A DNA stretch of 27,680 nt, from positions 1 through 27,680 of the forward strand of contig RXOD01004149.1 of NCBI GenBank assembly GCA_005223375.1. The letters are read 5' to 3'. The notes under the pieces were generated by a model, which saw nothing but the letters and a program-made list of their open reading frames with translations, had not been told where the DNA came from and did not search any database. A program made the position numbers and the translations under genes. Shown piece after piece: positions 10,318-21,300 of the stretch. Position 1 is the stretch's first letter; each line of letters opens with the position of its first letter. The stretch is from Amoebophrya sp. AT5.2. Its lineage: Eukaryota > Sar > Dinophyceae > Syndiniales > Amoebophryaceae.

Positions 10318-13300
10318 ATGATGGATGCTGCTCGTCTCGGTCTGGAGATGGCTGACGCTCGGCGTCAGCGGCTGCGCGACTTCAATTTCCGCAAGCAGAT
10401 CGAACAGGACTACAACGTGGAGTGCGAGAAGCACCTGATCCCCACGTTGGACAAGCTTCTGATCGCGCTCGGCACGTTTCTGACAGACGCGAAGGTCCGC
10501 GAGTTGGTCGAGGCGCTGGTGAATTTCATCGTACGGCAGAACATCGACATCGCCTTCCAGGTTGTGGAGGAGGACCTCACGTACTGCAAGATTATGGAGC
10601 AGCAGCTCGCCGAGACCGTGGAGCACCTGGTGGGTGTGCAGAAAGAGTACTTCAAAGAGATCTCGGCGCTGCGAAACAAGTGGCAGCAGCTGGACCGCAA
10701 AGCGAGCGGGTTCGCGTTGAATGAAAAGTACAACAGCGACACGGAGCTGGGAGTGGAGGAAATGCACGAAGCCTGGATGCAGCTGCCGGATTTCGAAAAG
10801 CACAAGGTACTGCACCTAGAAGTACCTCCCGCCTTGTTGGTTTAGTCCACCGAAGAAGCCCAGCGTTCGGTGTTGGGCTCTCTGCGCTCTCCGTTCATCG
10901 AATTCGAAGCGGCCACCATCGAACACGAATGGATCTTGTAATCGCGCATCGATCTTCCGACCAGGCTGCTTTTCTGGATCCCCGAGACGAGTGGGCGAAC
11001 CGGCTCCGTCCTGCTTACGACTTCCCTCTGACGAGCGACGGCGATAACTTCTCTTTCGACGCCCTCGCTGCCAGCGCGGATGCCAACGGGGGGAACAGGC
11101 TTCCGTACGATGTGGACGCGTTGCCGTGGTTCTTCGACGTGAATGGGGGCCACCTGGGCAAGAAGATCCAGGAGTTGTGCGCGCTCCTTGTCGCGCACCG
11201 GGTGAAGGAGATCCGCGCTCGGGACCAGGAGGAGGAGCTGAAGCGGCGCAGGAAACTTGCGGAGCAGGAGCGGCTAATGGACGGGGCAGAGTTGGCGGGC
11301 GAGGATCCGATGTCGGACGAGAACCTGCGGAAAGAGGCGGAAACGAGGGCGGAGGCGCTCGCGAGCTCGCTTCTGGAGAAGAACGAAGAAATCGAAGCGC
11401 TAAGGAGGCAGCTCGAGGAGCAAGCGGAGCGCATCGAGGTCTTGGGCTTCGAAAACTCAGAACTGCGGGAACAACTGCAGCGGTCGCGATTGAGCGCGAA
11501 CTTGGAGGACGAGCTGGAGGCGCTACAGAGGCAACTCGGAGTGTCCGAGGCCGAAAATATGGAGCTAAAGGGCGAACGCGAACGGCTCCTGGAAGATCTA
11601 GAGCGACTGAGAGGACAACTTGGAGAGGCGGAGAAAAAAATTGCAGAAGAAACGGGGAAGGATGACGGTACGTACCCCGCCTAAACAAAGTATAAAACGC
11701 GCGAGTAGAAAATTCGCTAGCACTAGCTCTAGCACGACTAGCACTTGCACTAGCAAAGTTTGTCGCGCGACTAAAAAACTCAAGCTGATGATGAAGATCT
11801 ATTTTGCCATGATTGAAGTAGTTTTTCTCTATGCCGGCGGGGCCGGGCTTGCTATGTAGTGTGATGAGAAGACGTCACCCCTCTGGCGGGGGACTGCGCA
11901 TCGAGGAGCGGCACCCACCTGATCTACATGATTTTCAATTTCACTCTTCATCTGAAAAGACATCAACAACATCACTCAGCTGCCAACGCCGAGCTTCTTG
12001 CGTCGCGGAAGCGTTCTCTGTTGAGGAACGACCAGCTCCAGGCCTTGCAGGCCGAACTCGACGCCGCAAAACTTTCCCTCGCCGACAAGGACCAGCTTAT
12101 TCGGCAGCTCTCTCAGGACAATTCGACGAAGCAGACGCTGATCGACGAGCTGCTGGCCCGGCTCGCCCTGCTGGATTCGATGGGCGACAACCTCGCGTCG
12201 AACAACGACGACCCGAACGTGTCCGGGCTGTTGGACCATCTTGGCCTGAAGACGATGGTGAGGCAGCACGTGAAATCCGACGCGGGCAGGGGGCAGGGCT
12301 CTCGGCTGCGCTCCGTCTTCGAGCGGCTGTATCGCGACGCCTTCGAGAAGCAGGAACGCCTTACCGACCTGCAGAGCCGGTTTCGGGAAATGCAGCTCAC
12401 AGAACTGCTCACAATTTTGCACGCGTATAAGGAGAACGAGGGCAGTGAAAATCTTCATCCCACAAGCGGAGGAACATCAAACAGAGCCGGCGCCTATCGC
12501 ACTCCAACGGCGATCGTACCGGCCGCGATCGGGGACGGGGGGCCGCTGGCGGGCGGACTCTTGAAACAGGTGTCACTGAGTCCGATAAAAGCCCCGATGG
12601 GGTTCAAGTTCATACTGGCCCCGATTCACGAAATGGCGACGACCTCTGGAACTTCAATGAGCAAATCGCTTTACTCGACGTCAAGGGCCGCGGCGCAGGA
12701 ACAACAGCTGTCGGCACTGATCGGCGGGGGCTCGTCGACGACGTACTCAACCGCGACGGATGCGGGCACAGGCGCTGGGGAGCTGCAGCAGCAGCCCATG
12801 AAGTTCGGAAAATCCTGGTCGCGGGTGCCAAAAGATCATAGCGATGCATTTGCCTTCGGGGGAAGCAGTTCGAGTAACGCGAACCTGTCCGGAGACGAGA
12901 AGGACAAAGACTACAGAGAGAGAGACCAAGCACGCGGCGGGAAGAGCGGAGGGGGCGGATCGAACAATTGTAATTCCAAGGCCATCTACGAAACTCGACC
13001 CCGGACGACGCCCGACGATGCGCGAAAGCTATTGCAGATCGCACCTTCGAAAAAGAACCTGTCGACGCGGGCGACCGGCGCAGCGAACACAACGTCGGTC
13101 TATCAGTCGAGCACAGGAACAGTCGGATGGCGAGCCGGACTTGACGACTCCAATAGGTACCGCACGGCGGTGGAAGCAGAGCAGAAGCACGACGGTCACG
13201 GGGAAGGATTCGGTGCGACGACGAGGCAGCTCCAGTCCCCTCCCCCTGCTAAGTCCTCGCGTGGGATTCTCACGCAGGTGCAGTGTGGTGGAGTGGCAGA

Positions 13301-13400
13301 GCTGTTCCCGACAGGGGCAGTGAAGTTTCATCAAAACGACGAGCCACTTGACGGTGCGGGAGATCGTCATGAAGGCGGGAATGCTCGTGATGGCGGTTAG
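10318..13400 (+). CDS. coiled-coil protein of unknown family
   Basis: No known family recognised. Exons 10318-10806, 10965-11667 and 11980-13400 give 870 residues. Residues 1-163 are helical and charged with no low-complexity sequence, suggesting a conserved domain. A non-coiled block follows (about 10970-11160; WFFDVNGGHLGKKIQ). A strong Glu/Arg/Leu heptad coiled coil runs over about 11200-11660 and resumes over 12000-12450 (ELLASRKRSL, LQALQAELDAA). The last 300 residues are Ser/Gly/Thr-rich and probably disordered. No membrane segment or signal peptide was seen. Such architecture fits a cytoskeletal, basal-body or scaffold protein, but that is inference. The start is the first ATG after an in-frame TAA at 10264; a second ATG follows immediately. 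The first intron is ambiguous. Confidence 0.75.
10807..10964 (+). other. intron 1 of the coiled-coil gene (158 nt, boundaries ambiguous)
   Basis: GTACTG donor, GACCAG acceptor, phase 0; length 2 mod 3 fits the change to the downstream frame. A rival is a 39-nt intron (10807-10845, ending TTTAG) followed by about 30 coding-looking codons up to 10937, which then needs a second intron to change frame (for example 10938-11035, GTAATC donor). Confidence 0.5.
11668..11979 (+). other. intron 2 of the coiled-coil gene (312 nt)
   Basis: GTACGT donor and CTCAG acceptor. The length is divisible by 3, and it contains an in-frame TAA at 11682. Splicing joins the two halves of the coiled coil in frame. 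Confidence 0.8.
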
Positions 13401-14528
13401 GATAAAGTACTACTACTATGCCTGTCCCTGTGGCTGTGCATAATTCGGGCCAAGCAATTAATTCTACATGATCTCGCCATAAATGCCGCCCCACTAGTTG
13501 TACAACTACATCAACGAGCAAGAAGTACGTGGGCGCTACATGCCAAACTACTGCAGCAGGGCTCGAGCCGCCCAAAGACCGCACAGACACGTAGCAGAAT
13601 CAAACAGAAACCGAATATAAGATCATGCGCAAGTAGCACAGGACTCCGGACTTGTGACGCAAGGTGGCCGACGAGTCCGAGAAAGCTTTCCACTCGTTTG
13701 GTGGAGAGCATGAACATGTTCAACATCGATCACAACTGCAACCATAAGCTTAATCCGAATTCCGAAGGGGAAGGCGCGTGCCTGCTGGTGCTGCAAGGAC
13801 GGCGCGGCCACTGACTTACGTATTTCCACGAGAACGCCTCTTGTTCTTGTGCACTTCTAAAAATACCAGCCTCCACGACGACGACGGACTACCCCAATTT
13901 AGTTTTTTCGAAAGATGAGAAGACAACCTACTGCCGACATCCGCGACATGCCGACGCCCACAAGCTTACAAAGATCCAGCGAGTCTCAGGAAGGCTGTCA
14001 AAACAAACCAGAAACAAAGTCCAAATTATAGAATTCATACAGTTTGGCTTCGTTTTCAATGTCTTACTTTGCGACTCAAAAAAAGAGCAGGCCGACGATG
14101 CGAGGGCGACTTACGGCGAGGAATTAGCAACAGGGCGACGGCTACAGAGGAGGAAAAGGGAGTGAGCCGTTTTTTTTGGAAGCGAACGACGCGAATTGCA
14201 GGGCGTCGCTGATGAAGACGGAATCGCTTCTGGTGGGGGGCACGTGCAGCAGGGCGCCAGCATGGTAATATGTATCTAGCCTATCCGCCATTTTCTCATC
14301 AGCACGCTCTTGCTCTTGTCGCCTTGATTAATATGGACACTGGCAGCTTCTATTACTTCTACACAACTCCACCACCAGGCTTTCTCTACGCCCGGCAACA
14401 CCACCGCTGCCAAGAACGAGCGCTTCTGCCCTGGTCGTTATCTTCCTGCTGCTACTCGCCTCCCGGCCGCTAGTGAGCTTGGGGTAACGTCATGAAAAAG
14501 GATTGGGCGAGTCAGGTGGTCGCTGGGT

Positions 14529-14540
14529 TTCGAATTCGAA
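14529..14540. repeat. palindrome TTCGAATTCGAA, copy 1
   Basis: Perfect 12-bp palindrome in intergenic DNA. Three further exact copies occur at 14651, 25559 and 26641. Confidence 0.85.
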
Positions 14541-14647
14541 GGCGCTGGAGCGGCGAAGATGATTCTACGACCAGTAGGATGCGATGAAGTGATGGTGAAC
14601 CGGCCTGCTGAAAAACATCAAAGTAGAGTAGAAGTTGCAGTACGCTC

Positions 14648-14665
14648 CTGTTCGAATTCGAACAG
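14648..14665. repeat. palindrome with TTCGAATTCGAA core, copy 2 (18 bp)
   Basis: CTGTTCGAATTCGAACAG is self-complementary over all 18 positions. It lies 119 nt from copy 1. Confidence 0.88.
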
Positions 14666-15173
14666 CACTAGGCTCTGATGAATTCACGAATCTGCATCTT
14701 CTGGTAGCGAGTGGCCGCATAATTAACGACCCTCATTCAGCATGGCCTCCCCGAAGGGCCCTGGGACTATCATTGTGCTTGCATTCTTCAAATAAACGCT
14801 GCTGATTTTTGACGCGCCGGGTCCTCCTCGTGAGACCGACGCGTATACCTCTATTGCTTTGGTCCACATAAGAGACGAGTCTGAGAATTGAGCGGATTGC
14901 TCGCGGTGGTTCGCTCGCAATTGATCATATGTGAGCATGCAACGGCGTTGATGCAGTCGCGCACGACGAAAGAGGATAGTCTACAACTTAGCGAAGAGGG
15001 CCTGGCTGACGCTTTAAATGCGAGAGAGAGAGGTCGCGCGCGCCATGTGAAGACGTAGAGAAGGCGTGAAGGCGATGCTCTCTCTTATTTTCTTACCCCG
15101 CGTGATATGGTCGCTTTTCGTGGGTACAACAACAAGAACAACTTCGTTGGCGAGTTTTTTTTAGATCGGAATT

Positions 15174-15310
15174 CGTCCTGGTGCTACATGGCCAACGATC
15201 ATGCCGCCACGTCGGCGACCGCAAGCGAGAATTATACTTCCTGACGCAGACGAGGACTGCGCTTACCAGCATCCAGATCACGACGTCGGAGGCCATGTAG
15301 CACCAGGACG
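15174..15310. repeat. 20-bp perfect inverted repeat flanking a 97-bp spacer
   Basis: The arm at 15174-15193 is the exact reverse complement of 15291-15310, so the 137-bp unit could fold into a long stem-loop or represent a small terminal-inverted-repeat element. It spans the proposed start codon (15201) of the giant gene and an overlapping 18-codon open frame (15188-15244). No convincing target-site duplication was seen at its edges. Confidence 0.85.
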
Positions 15311-18300
15311 CGCGCCTCTACTCCACCTCGATGGAGCACGTCGGCCGGCGGATCATGAAACCGCCGTAGCGGGGGGGGCACCGGCGCCGGTGGCGGAGGA
15401 TCACCTCCGCCAGGACGGGCGATTAATCCAACAAGAACAGCGCTGCAGGAGCTCGCTTTTCTACCCGCCCGGCGGAGGCGCGACCACGTGTCGTGATGTT
15501 CAGAGAAACAAGCAGCCCCCCTCGCACGACGAATGCATCAGAGGCTCTTACGACTCCGCTATCGGCTCCGTGTTTGATTTGCATATCTTAGAAAAGGTGC
15601 TGCGGAGCGAAGGCGACGTTGCAGCTGCGGACGAAGAAACTAGTAATCGCGGGAGGAGCAGCAGCTGCGAAGATGAGCATAATGATGATGAAGCAGGAGG
15701 TGGACGCTTACTTTCATTGATGAACAATAAAGCAGCTGGCATCTTCAAAAACAATGGCAGCACCAGCAGCAGGAGCACCAGCAGGAGCGAGCTCCGCCAC
15801 GACCTGCTCCTTTCCTCCGCCACGAATCCTCGGGTAGCGTCGGCGGGCGCTGGAGACGATGCTGCTACTTCTTCCACGACCGGCGGAGGCCATCAAGGTG
15901 GAGCGCAAAGTAATAAGATAGACGGCGCCGGCCGGCGCCAGACCACGACTTCTCGGAGCGATGCTGCTCGCCGTCGTGATGATCATCTTCCCAGCCGAGG
16001 AATCGGCGCGCTGAGTCTTTTCCAAGAAGTATTCAAGGGGAATAGAGAAAAACTCAACAAGAAGTGGTCTTCTTCTTGTTGTGGAGCCCGCCGACCCCGA
16101 CGCAGCGCATCAAATAGACTACAGCATTACCATGGAGGTAGAGGCACGCAAGTGCAAGAAGATGGAAGCGAGGGCGAAACTGACATCAACACCACCAGCA
16201 GCATGAAGAACATCACGGAGCGGCGCAAAGCAATTGTCAAGCCTGAGGAGAGCCTGCCTCTCATCGACAAGCGCCGCCACTTTGCTGACTTCGAAAAATC
16301 TTACAACGTAAAAACCGCCTGCTCGTACACCAACATCCGGCAAGCACAGTTCTCCAGCGAAAACCGCGCCAGTCCTCGGCGTGAGGATCCTGCTCAGCGA
16401 AATGCAGCGAAAAGTTTTTCGACTACCTCCACGACAACAACTTCTCCTGCTGCAGCAGCAGCACCTGCAGCGCCATCGTCTACTGATGTTGGCGGCATGC
16501 CCATTCCGCCGGCGTCCGTCCGCCCGTGCAGCAATCATGATCTTGTAGAGGACGCGCGGCAGCGCGAAGATCGATCAGGAGCTATCAAAGCTCCTTTCGT
16601 GATGGACTTTCGCGATGGAGAGCCGATCTTACCGCCGTGGGTCTACGAGAAATTCAACCCGCGGGAAGTGGCGTTTGTGTCGGAATACCTCGCAAATTTC
16701 TTGCCGGGCAAGTGGTCAACGAGCCAACAAAGGGGGACGCTGAAGTGCGCGCTTTCCTATAACCAACGCCAAGGCGAAGTGATGGCGCGTCTTATTTCTG
16801 AAAGCAAAGAAGTGGTAGTGAAGCAGGAGTCCGACGCGACGGACTGCGTCGCGAAACTTTCCCAAGAAACAAGCAGTAGTAGTACAGGAGACTCCACCTC
16901 CTTAACGAGCGCGCCGCAGATATCCCCCCCGACGATAATAAACGCTGCCGCAGGACGAGAAGACGATGCGCCACGAGGTGGAGCGCCAGGCTCTGCGGCA
17001 TCGCGGACGACGACGTCGAAGATCGGAGCCAGCGACGGGTTGTTGTTCACAACCCGTTCCAAAACGACCGTGAGCGCCATCGTTAAAAAAAAAGACGCCA
17101 AGCGTGACAGAATGATACAGGAGCAGAGCGCCATACTGAAGTTAGCTAAGCCGAAGCTTCGCGCAAAACTGGAAAAGTGGAAGGACATTGTTACAGTGGA
17201 AAAGCTGAGAAACAGACTGGGCATCGAGCCAAATAAGGACTTCACCAAGTTGGTTGTTACTTCTTTTTCTCACCGGTCGCGCCACTTCTACAACAACGGC
17301 GTCAGGAAAGCACTAGGCGTCCAACACTACTCGTCGCACATCGATGAGATTGCCGCGGAAATTTTTGGAGACGAAGACTCAGAAGTAGATGCTGACGCCA
17401 GCATCATGGCCGAAGACGGAAAAAAAACCTGTCGCGCGGGAGGTGGAACAACCAGTGGCGCCACCAAGTCGGACGACGAGAAACTACCAGATTGCAACGA
17501 GGCAGAGCGTGCAAATTATAATCCGAAAGAAGGCGAGCACGATAATAGTATGACTTCTTCTGCGCCATCTCGTCCACGTGCTGGCGCTGGGGATGAAGTA
17601 GAAGTAGATGCTCGCGATCCAGCAGCTCCTCCTGCGAAGCGCGCATCTTCAGGAGCCAAGAAGAAGAAGTGCGCTTTCGCGTGGTCTATCGCCTGCGGCG
17701 TCTCGTCGTCTTCAGGCACTAGCGTCGTGAGTGGCGGCGACGCGGACGCGAAATTTTGCGGCGAGGTCGTTCCTCTCCGTCCACGACCAGGTCGTAGCGC
17801 CGGCGCTGCAGCAGGAACAACATCAAGCGTTTGTCTCTCCGACGTCTCCCAGCATGGTACTAGTCGTCCGCATGAGCAGCCAACATCATCGTCTTCTTCT
17901 ACAGGCACGGCGGCTGCTTCACTCTCATCTACATCAACTACGGACGGCCTCCCGCGGTCGACCCATCTCGAGAGGAACACTTTTCCAACCGCAACCAAGA
18001 AACACCAAGCGAAAATCATTGTCGGCGAGCGTAGTGCCGCGCTCGATCCCAAGTTGGTAGCAGCGTTCGGCGAGCACTTCATTAAAGTCGAACGAACGGC
18101 GACAAGGGCGACCCACGTTCGCACGGATCGCAAAAGTAAGTTCCTCTCTTTGTTGACGACAGTCTATTACCCCATCGAAGATTTTTGCGAGGAAACGCGG
18201 CCACTTTTACCAAATGAGAGCAGCAAGGACGTGGGCACCGGTAAAGGCGGAGAAAGCAGTAACGTTGGGGGGCTGGCAGGAGCCCCCGCCGCCGCGATGG

Positions 18301-21300
18301 AAAAAAATGGCGCTGCGCGTGGAGTTGGAGGTAGAGACTTTTTCTCGAAGTATCATCAAGAACGTCGTCTACAACTTCATGTTCGTCATGGCAGCGCCAA
18401 TAAAGAGAAGTCTTTTTTATCCAACTTCTCCCCAACAGGTACTCGTCCTGGTAGAAGAGTGCCCAAGAGCGTGCGAGAGCTGGAGACGGCCGCGCGCGAA
18501 CATGAAGAGGAACGGAAGCGCCGCGAAACAAAGATGAAGCAAGCGATGGCGATCCTGCGGGAGGCCCGGGCGGGGCGGATGAAAGATGCACACGATCAAG
18601 CGTCCACAGTGGGGGTGGATGTCGGCGAGACGATCTTCCCGGACGAGCAGCTCGCGCAGGCGAGCCAAGAAGCAGGAGCGGCGACGTCGAAATGCCTGCA
18701 GCTTCATCATGAAGATGAGGAAGCTTTGGATTTCAACAATCTGCATGAAAGTGAAGACCACAGCATCTACAGCGACGTCGTGGGCGAGTCGACACCCGCG
18801 CAGGCGGGCCGGCGGATCGTGGAGGCAGTAGTTGCAACGACTGAAAATGTTGCTGGAGGTAGGAGCTGTTGTTTCCACCGCACGGCTCCAGCAGCAGGGA
18901 CTGCAACTTCTAACATAACAAGAGACGCCGCATTATCCGCGGGTGATGCCAGTTCTTTTGCCACGTTCACGCTGGACGAGACGCTGCTGGCGAGAGAAGA
19001 TGCGCATGATCATGAAGCGCGAGCGTCGAATGCGGTCGACCACCACAGCGACGACTTCGCCCGTGCTCGTGGAGCTAGCGTTTCTGTTGTTCGCCACCGT
19101 CGCACGTGGATGAAGTGGAAACGCACGCACGAGCTGACACGCATTGGGGCAAAAGCAAAGCTTGGCGATGGTGGCGGGGGCACTGAAAAAAAGATAGAGA
19201 AGAATGAGGATTCGTCCTCCGGCGAGGAAGTTGTAGGGACTGGCGCGGAATCTTCTACCGACGAGGACGACGAGAAGGTGGATGGAGCAGCAAAAATGAA
19301 GAAGCCGACTTGTGTTCAGAGCGAATCCATGGGCGACGCCGTCGAAGAGATCGACATGGTGAAAACCGGGTGCAGCACAATTGCGACGCTCGCAAAGGCG
19401 TTGGCCGCAGCAGAGGGCGACGGTTCCAACACAGAATCTCTGACGTTCGCAGTGGTAGTCGACAAAGGCGGACTGGGGGGCGCTTACGTAGTTGCGGTTT
19501 GGGTGTTGCAGCAGCAGCGGCGACTCATACGGGAGAAAAAGCGTCTGCGAATTGGACTTCGTGTTATCTGGTGCCGCCAGCACGCACAGGCCACAGCAAC
19601 GAAGGAAGCCGTCGGAACTGCATCCGAATTCATTGGCGCGCTCCCTTCGGTCACCAAGCTGGAAAAGGCCATCAGGAGTTGGATTGCCTGCAACAGAATG
19701 CGCGTGTACAACTATATTATAATTAGGAACTGCTATCCGCTTTCGGAGAAGATACTGACATCATCATAGGCAAGGACTCTGCATTTCCGGACTCTCTCAC
19801 TCTGTTGTAAGAGGTAGCTCTTGTAGAAGTGTCTGATGTTACAGTGCCACTCTCTCGTGATCAAAAAATTTTACTCACACAGGTTGACGGCAGGCTTTTG
19901 TTCCCGAGCCACGACTTCGAACGTCGTATCGCTACCGTTTTACGCCGATGCTGAAAACAATTACATCCATACGCGCGGCGAGGAGACGAAGTCGTTCCTA
20001 GAGTTCTACGAGACGCCATGGAAAAGTGGTCTCTTCATGAAGTTCCACACTCATACGCTCGACCGCCCGCCAGCACACGACCCAAGCTCGTGCACCATTG
20101 GCGCTTCTACTACATCTACACCTGGATGCGCCGGAAGCAGCAACAAGAAGACGACGAACAAAAGAGCCGGCGTAGAAGGCGGCGAGAACGAAAGCGGTTC
20201 GTCGTCGTTTGTAGCAGTTCCGAGGGGTGACGCGCCCTGCTCCTCGGGCCGAGAAAATGTTGCGGATAAGACTAATAGTACCACGGAACAGCAACAGAGG
20301 CAAGAACGAGCACGAGATGACCACCCGCCACCTCGTGACGAAAATCCAGCAGCAGCTCTTCCGGAAAATTCCTTCGTGCTGCAGAGAGTATTAGTAGACG
20401 AAGAGGGCGCGCCGACGACCTCCTCCGCCTCCGCCAGCGCGTCAACCTCTTCTTTCCTGACCGAACTGGCGGTAAAGGAATTCGAAAACGGCACGCATGT
20501 GTTGCGAGCCTGCTCATGGTGGATATTGCCTGCCTTTACGCGGTGGCTGCGCGTGATAGCGGCTTTTGCAACCATCGTCGCGCATTCGTGGGTGCGAGGT
20601 GAATCCTTCGACTTCAAAGAACTGCAGCACCTCGGGCGCGGCGAATTCCAGTCGTTTTCCGAAACGGATCGGGCTGTAATGTTGTTGATTGCAGTCGTCG
20701 GCTTCATCGTGGCCCTGCCAAGTTCAATTGCAGAACGGACGTCGCTGCATCATAGCAGTACCGAAATAGCGGAAAGAGTCACGAATCGGCGACCACTACG
20801 CACAGCCAGACGGGAAGCATTCAGTGCTGGATTCGAAATAGCGGTAGCTCGGATCGCGCTCGCCCCAAAGGACTACGAGCTAGCATGCAACCCTCATGAC
20901 GGTGGACTTGGCGGAAGAGCGTTCGCTGACGAGGAGGCTCGAAACAATGCCGATGCGGCTGCGGATCAAATGCGCGACGCTATCGCGCGCGGGCTGCTTG
21001 CAAGCAAAAGTGGATTTCAAGTTCGCGTGGAGTATGCGGAGGAGGGGCTCTCAGCTTTCTTGGCGCATTATTGGGGTGGGTGGATTGAGAAGGGCGATGA
21101 TGCAATGGAGGCTTTCTTTTTGGGTCCTGCCAGGGAGCGGAGCCTCCAACCGCGGAGCAATCGAGAATCATGGAAAAGTTCATCGCAGATGGTCCGGCTC
21201 CGTCGCTCGACCCCGGGTCCATCAACAAGATGTTCTCCGAGCCGGCCAGAGGTGGCGAATTGCTCAAGCAGGTGCAGGAAGCGACCAAAATAGTCAAGGA

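Larger units (their letters stand above)
13401..15200. other. intergenic region between the coiled-coil gene and the giant gene
   Basis: About 1.8 kb with no RNA gene seen. It holds two copies of the palindrome TTCGAATTCGAA (14529, 14651), the left arm of a 20-bp inverted repeat (15174-15193), and an acceptor-like T8-AG at 15155-15164 that could mark an unseen upstream intron of the next gene. A minus-strand open frame at 14938-14723 (71 codons) has protein-like composition but no recognised family. Confidence 0.5.

Noticed and set aside
11126..11665. 179-codon plus-strand frame overlapping the coiled-coil gene
   Set aside because: It is a shifted reading of the Glu/Arg heptad region, giving Gly/Arg/Ala-rich nonsense; the coiled-coil frame splices cleanly at both sides.
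14648..14665. tRNA T-arm or B-box, because of GTTCGAAT
   Set aside because: The sequence is a full palindrome, and no acceptor, D or anticodon arm can be drawn around it. The same holds for the other three copies.
15728..15790. AGC/GCA trinucleotide runs as a microsatellite or CRISPR-like repeat
   Set aside because: Short, impure, in-frame Ser/Thr/Arg codon runs typical of low-complexity protein; no regular spacer structure.
18136..18162. GTAAGT...ACAG as an intron in the giant gene
   Set aside because: Only 27 nt, in frame and without a stop. The encoded residues (KFLSLLTTVYYP) continue a well-ordered segment, so the consensus match is probably chance.
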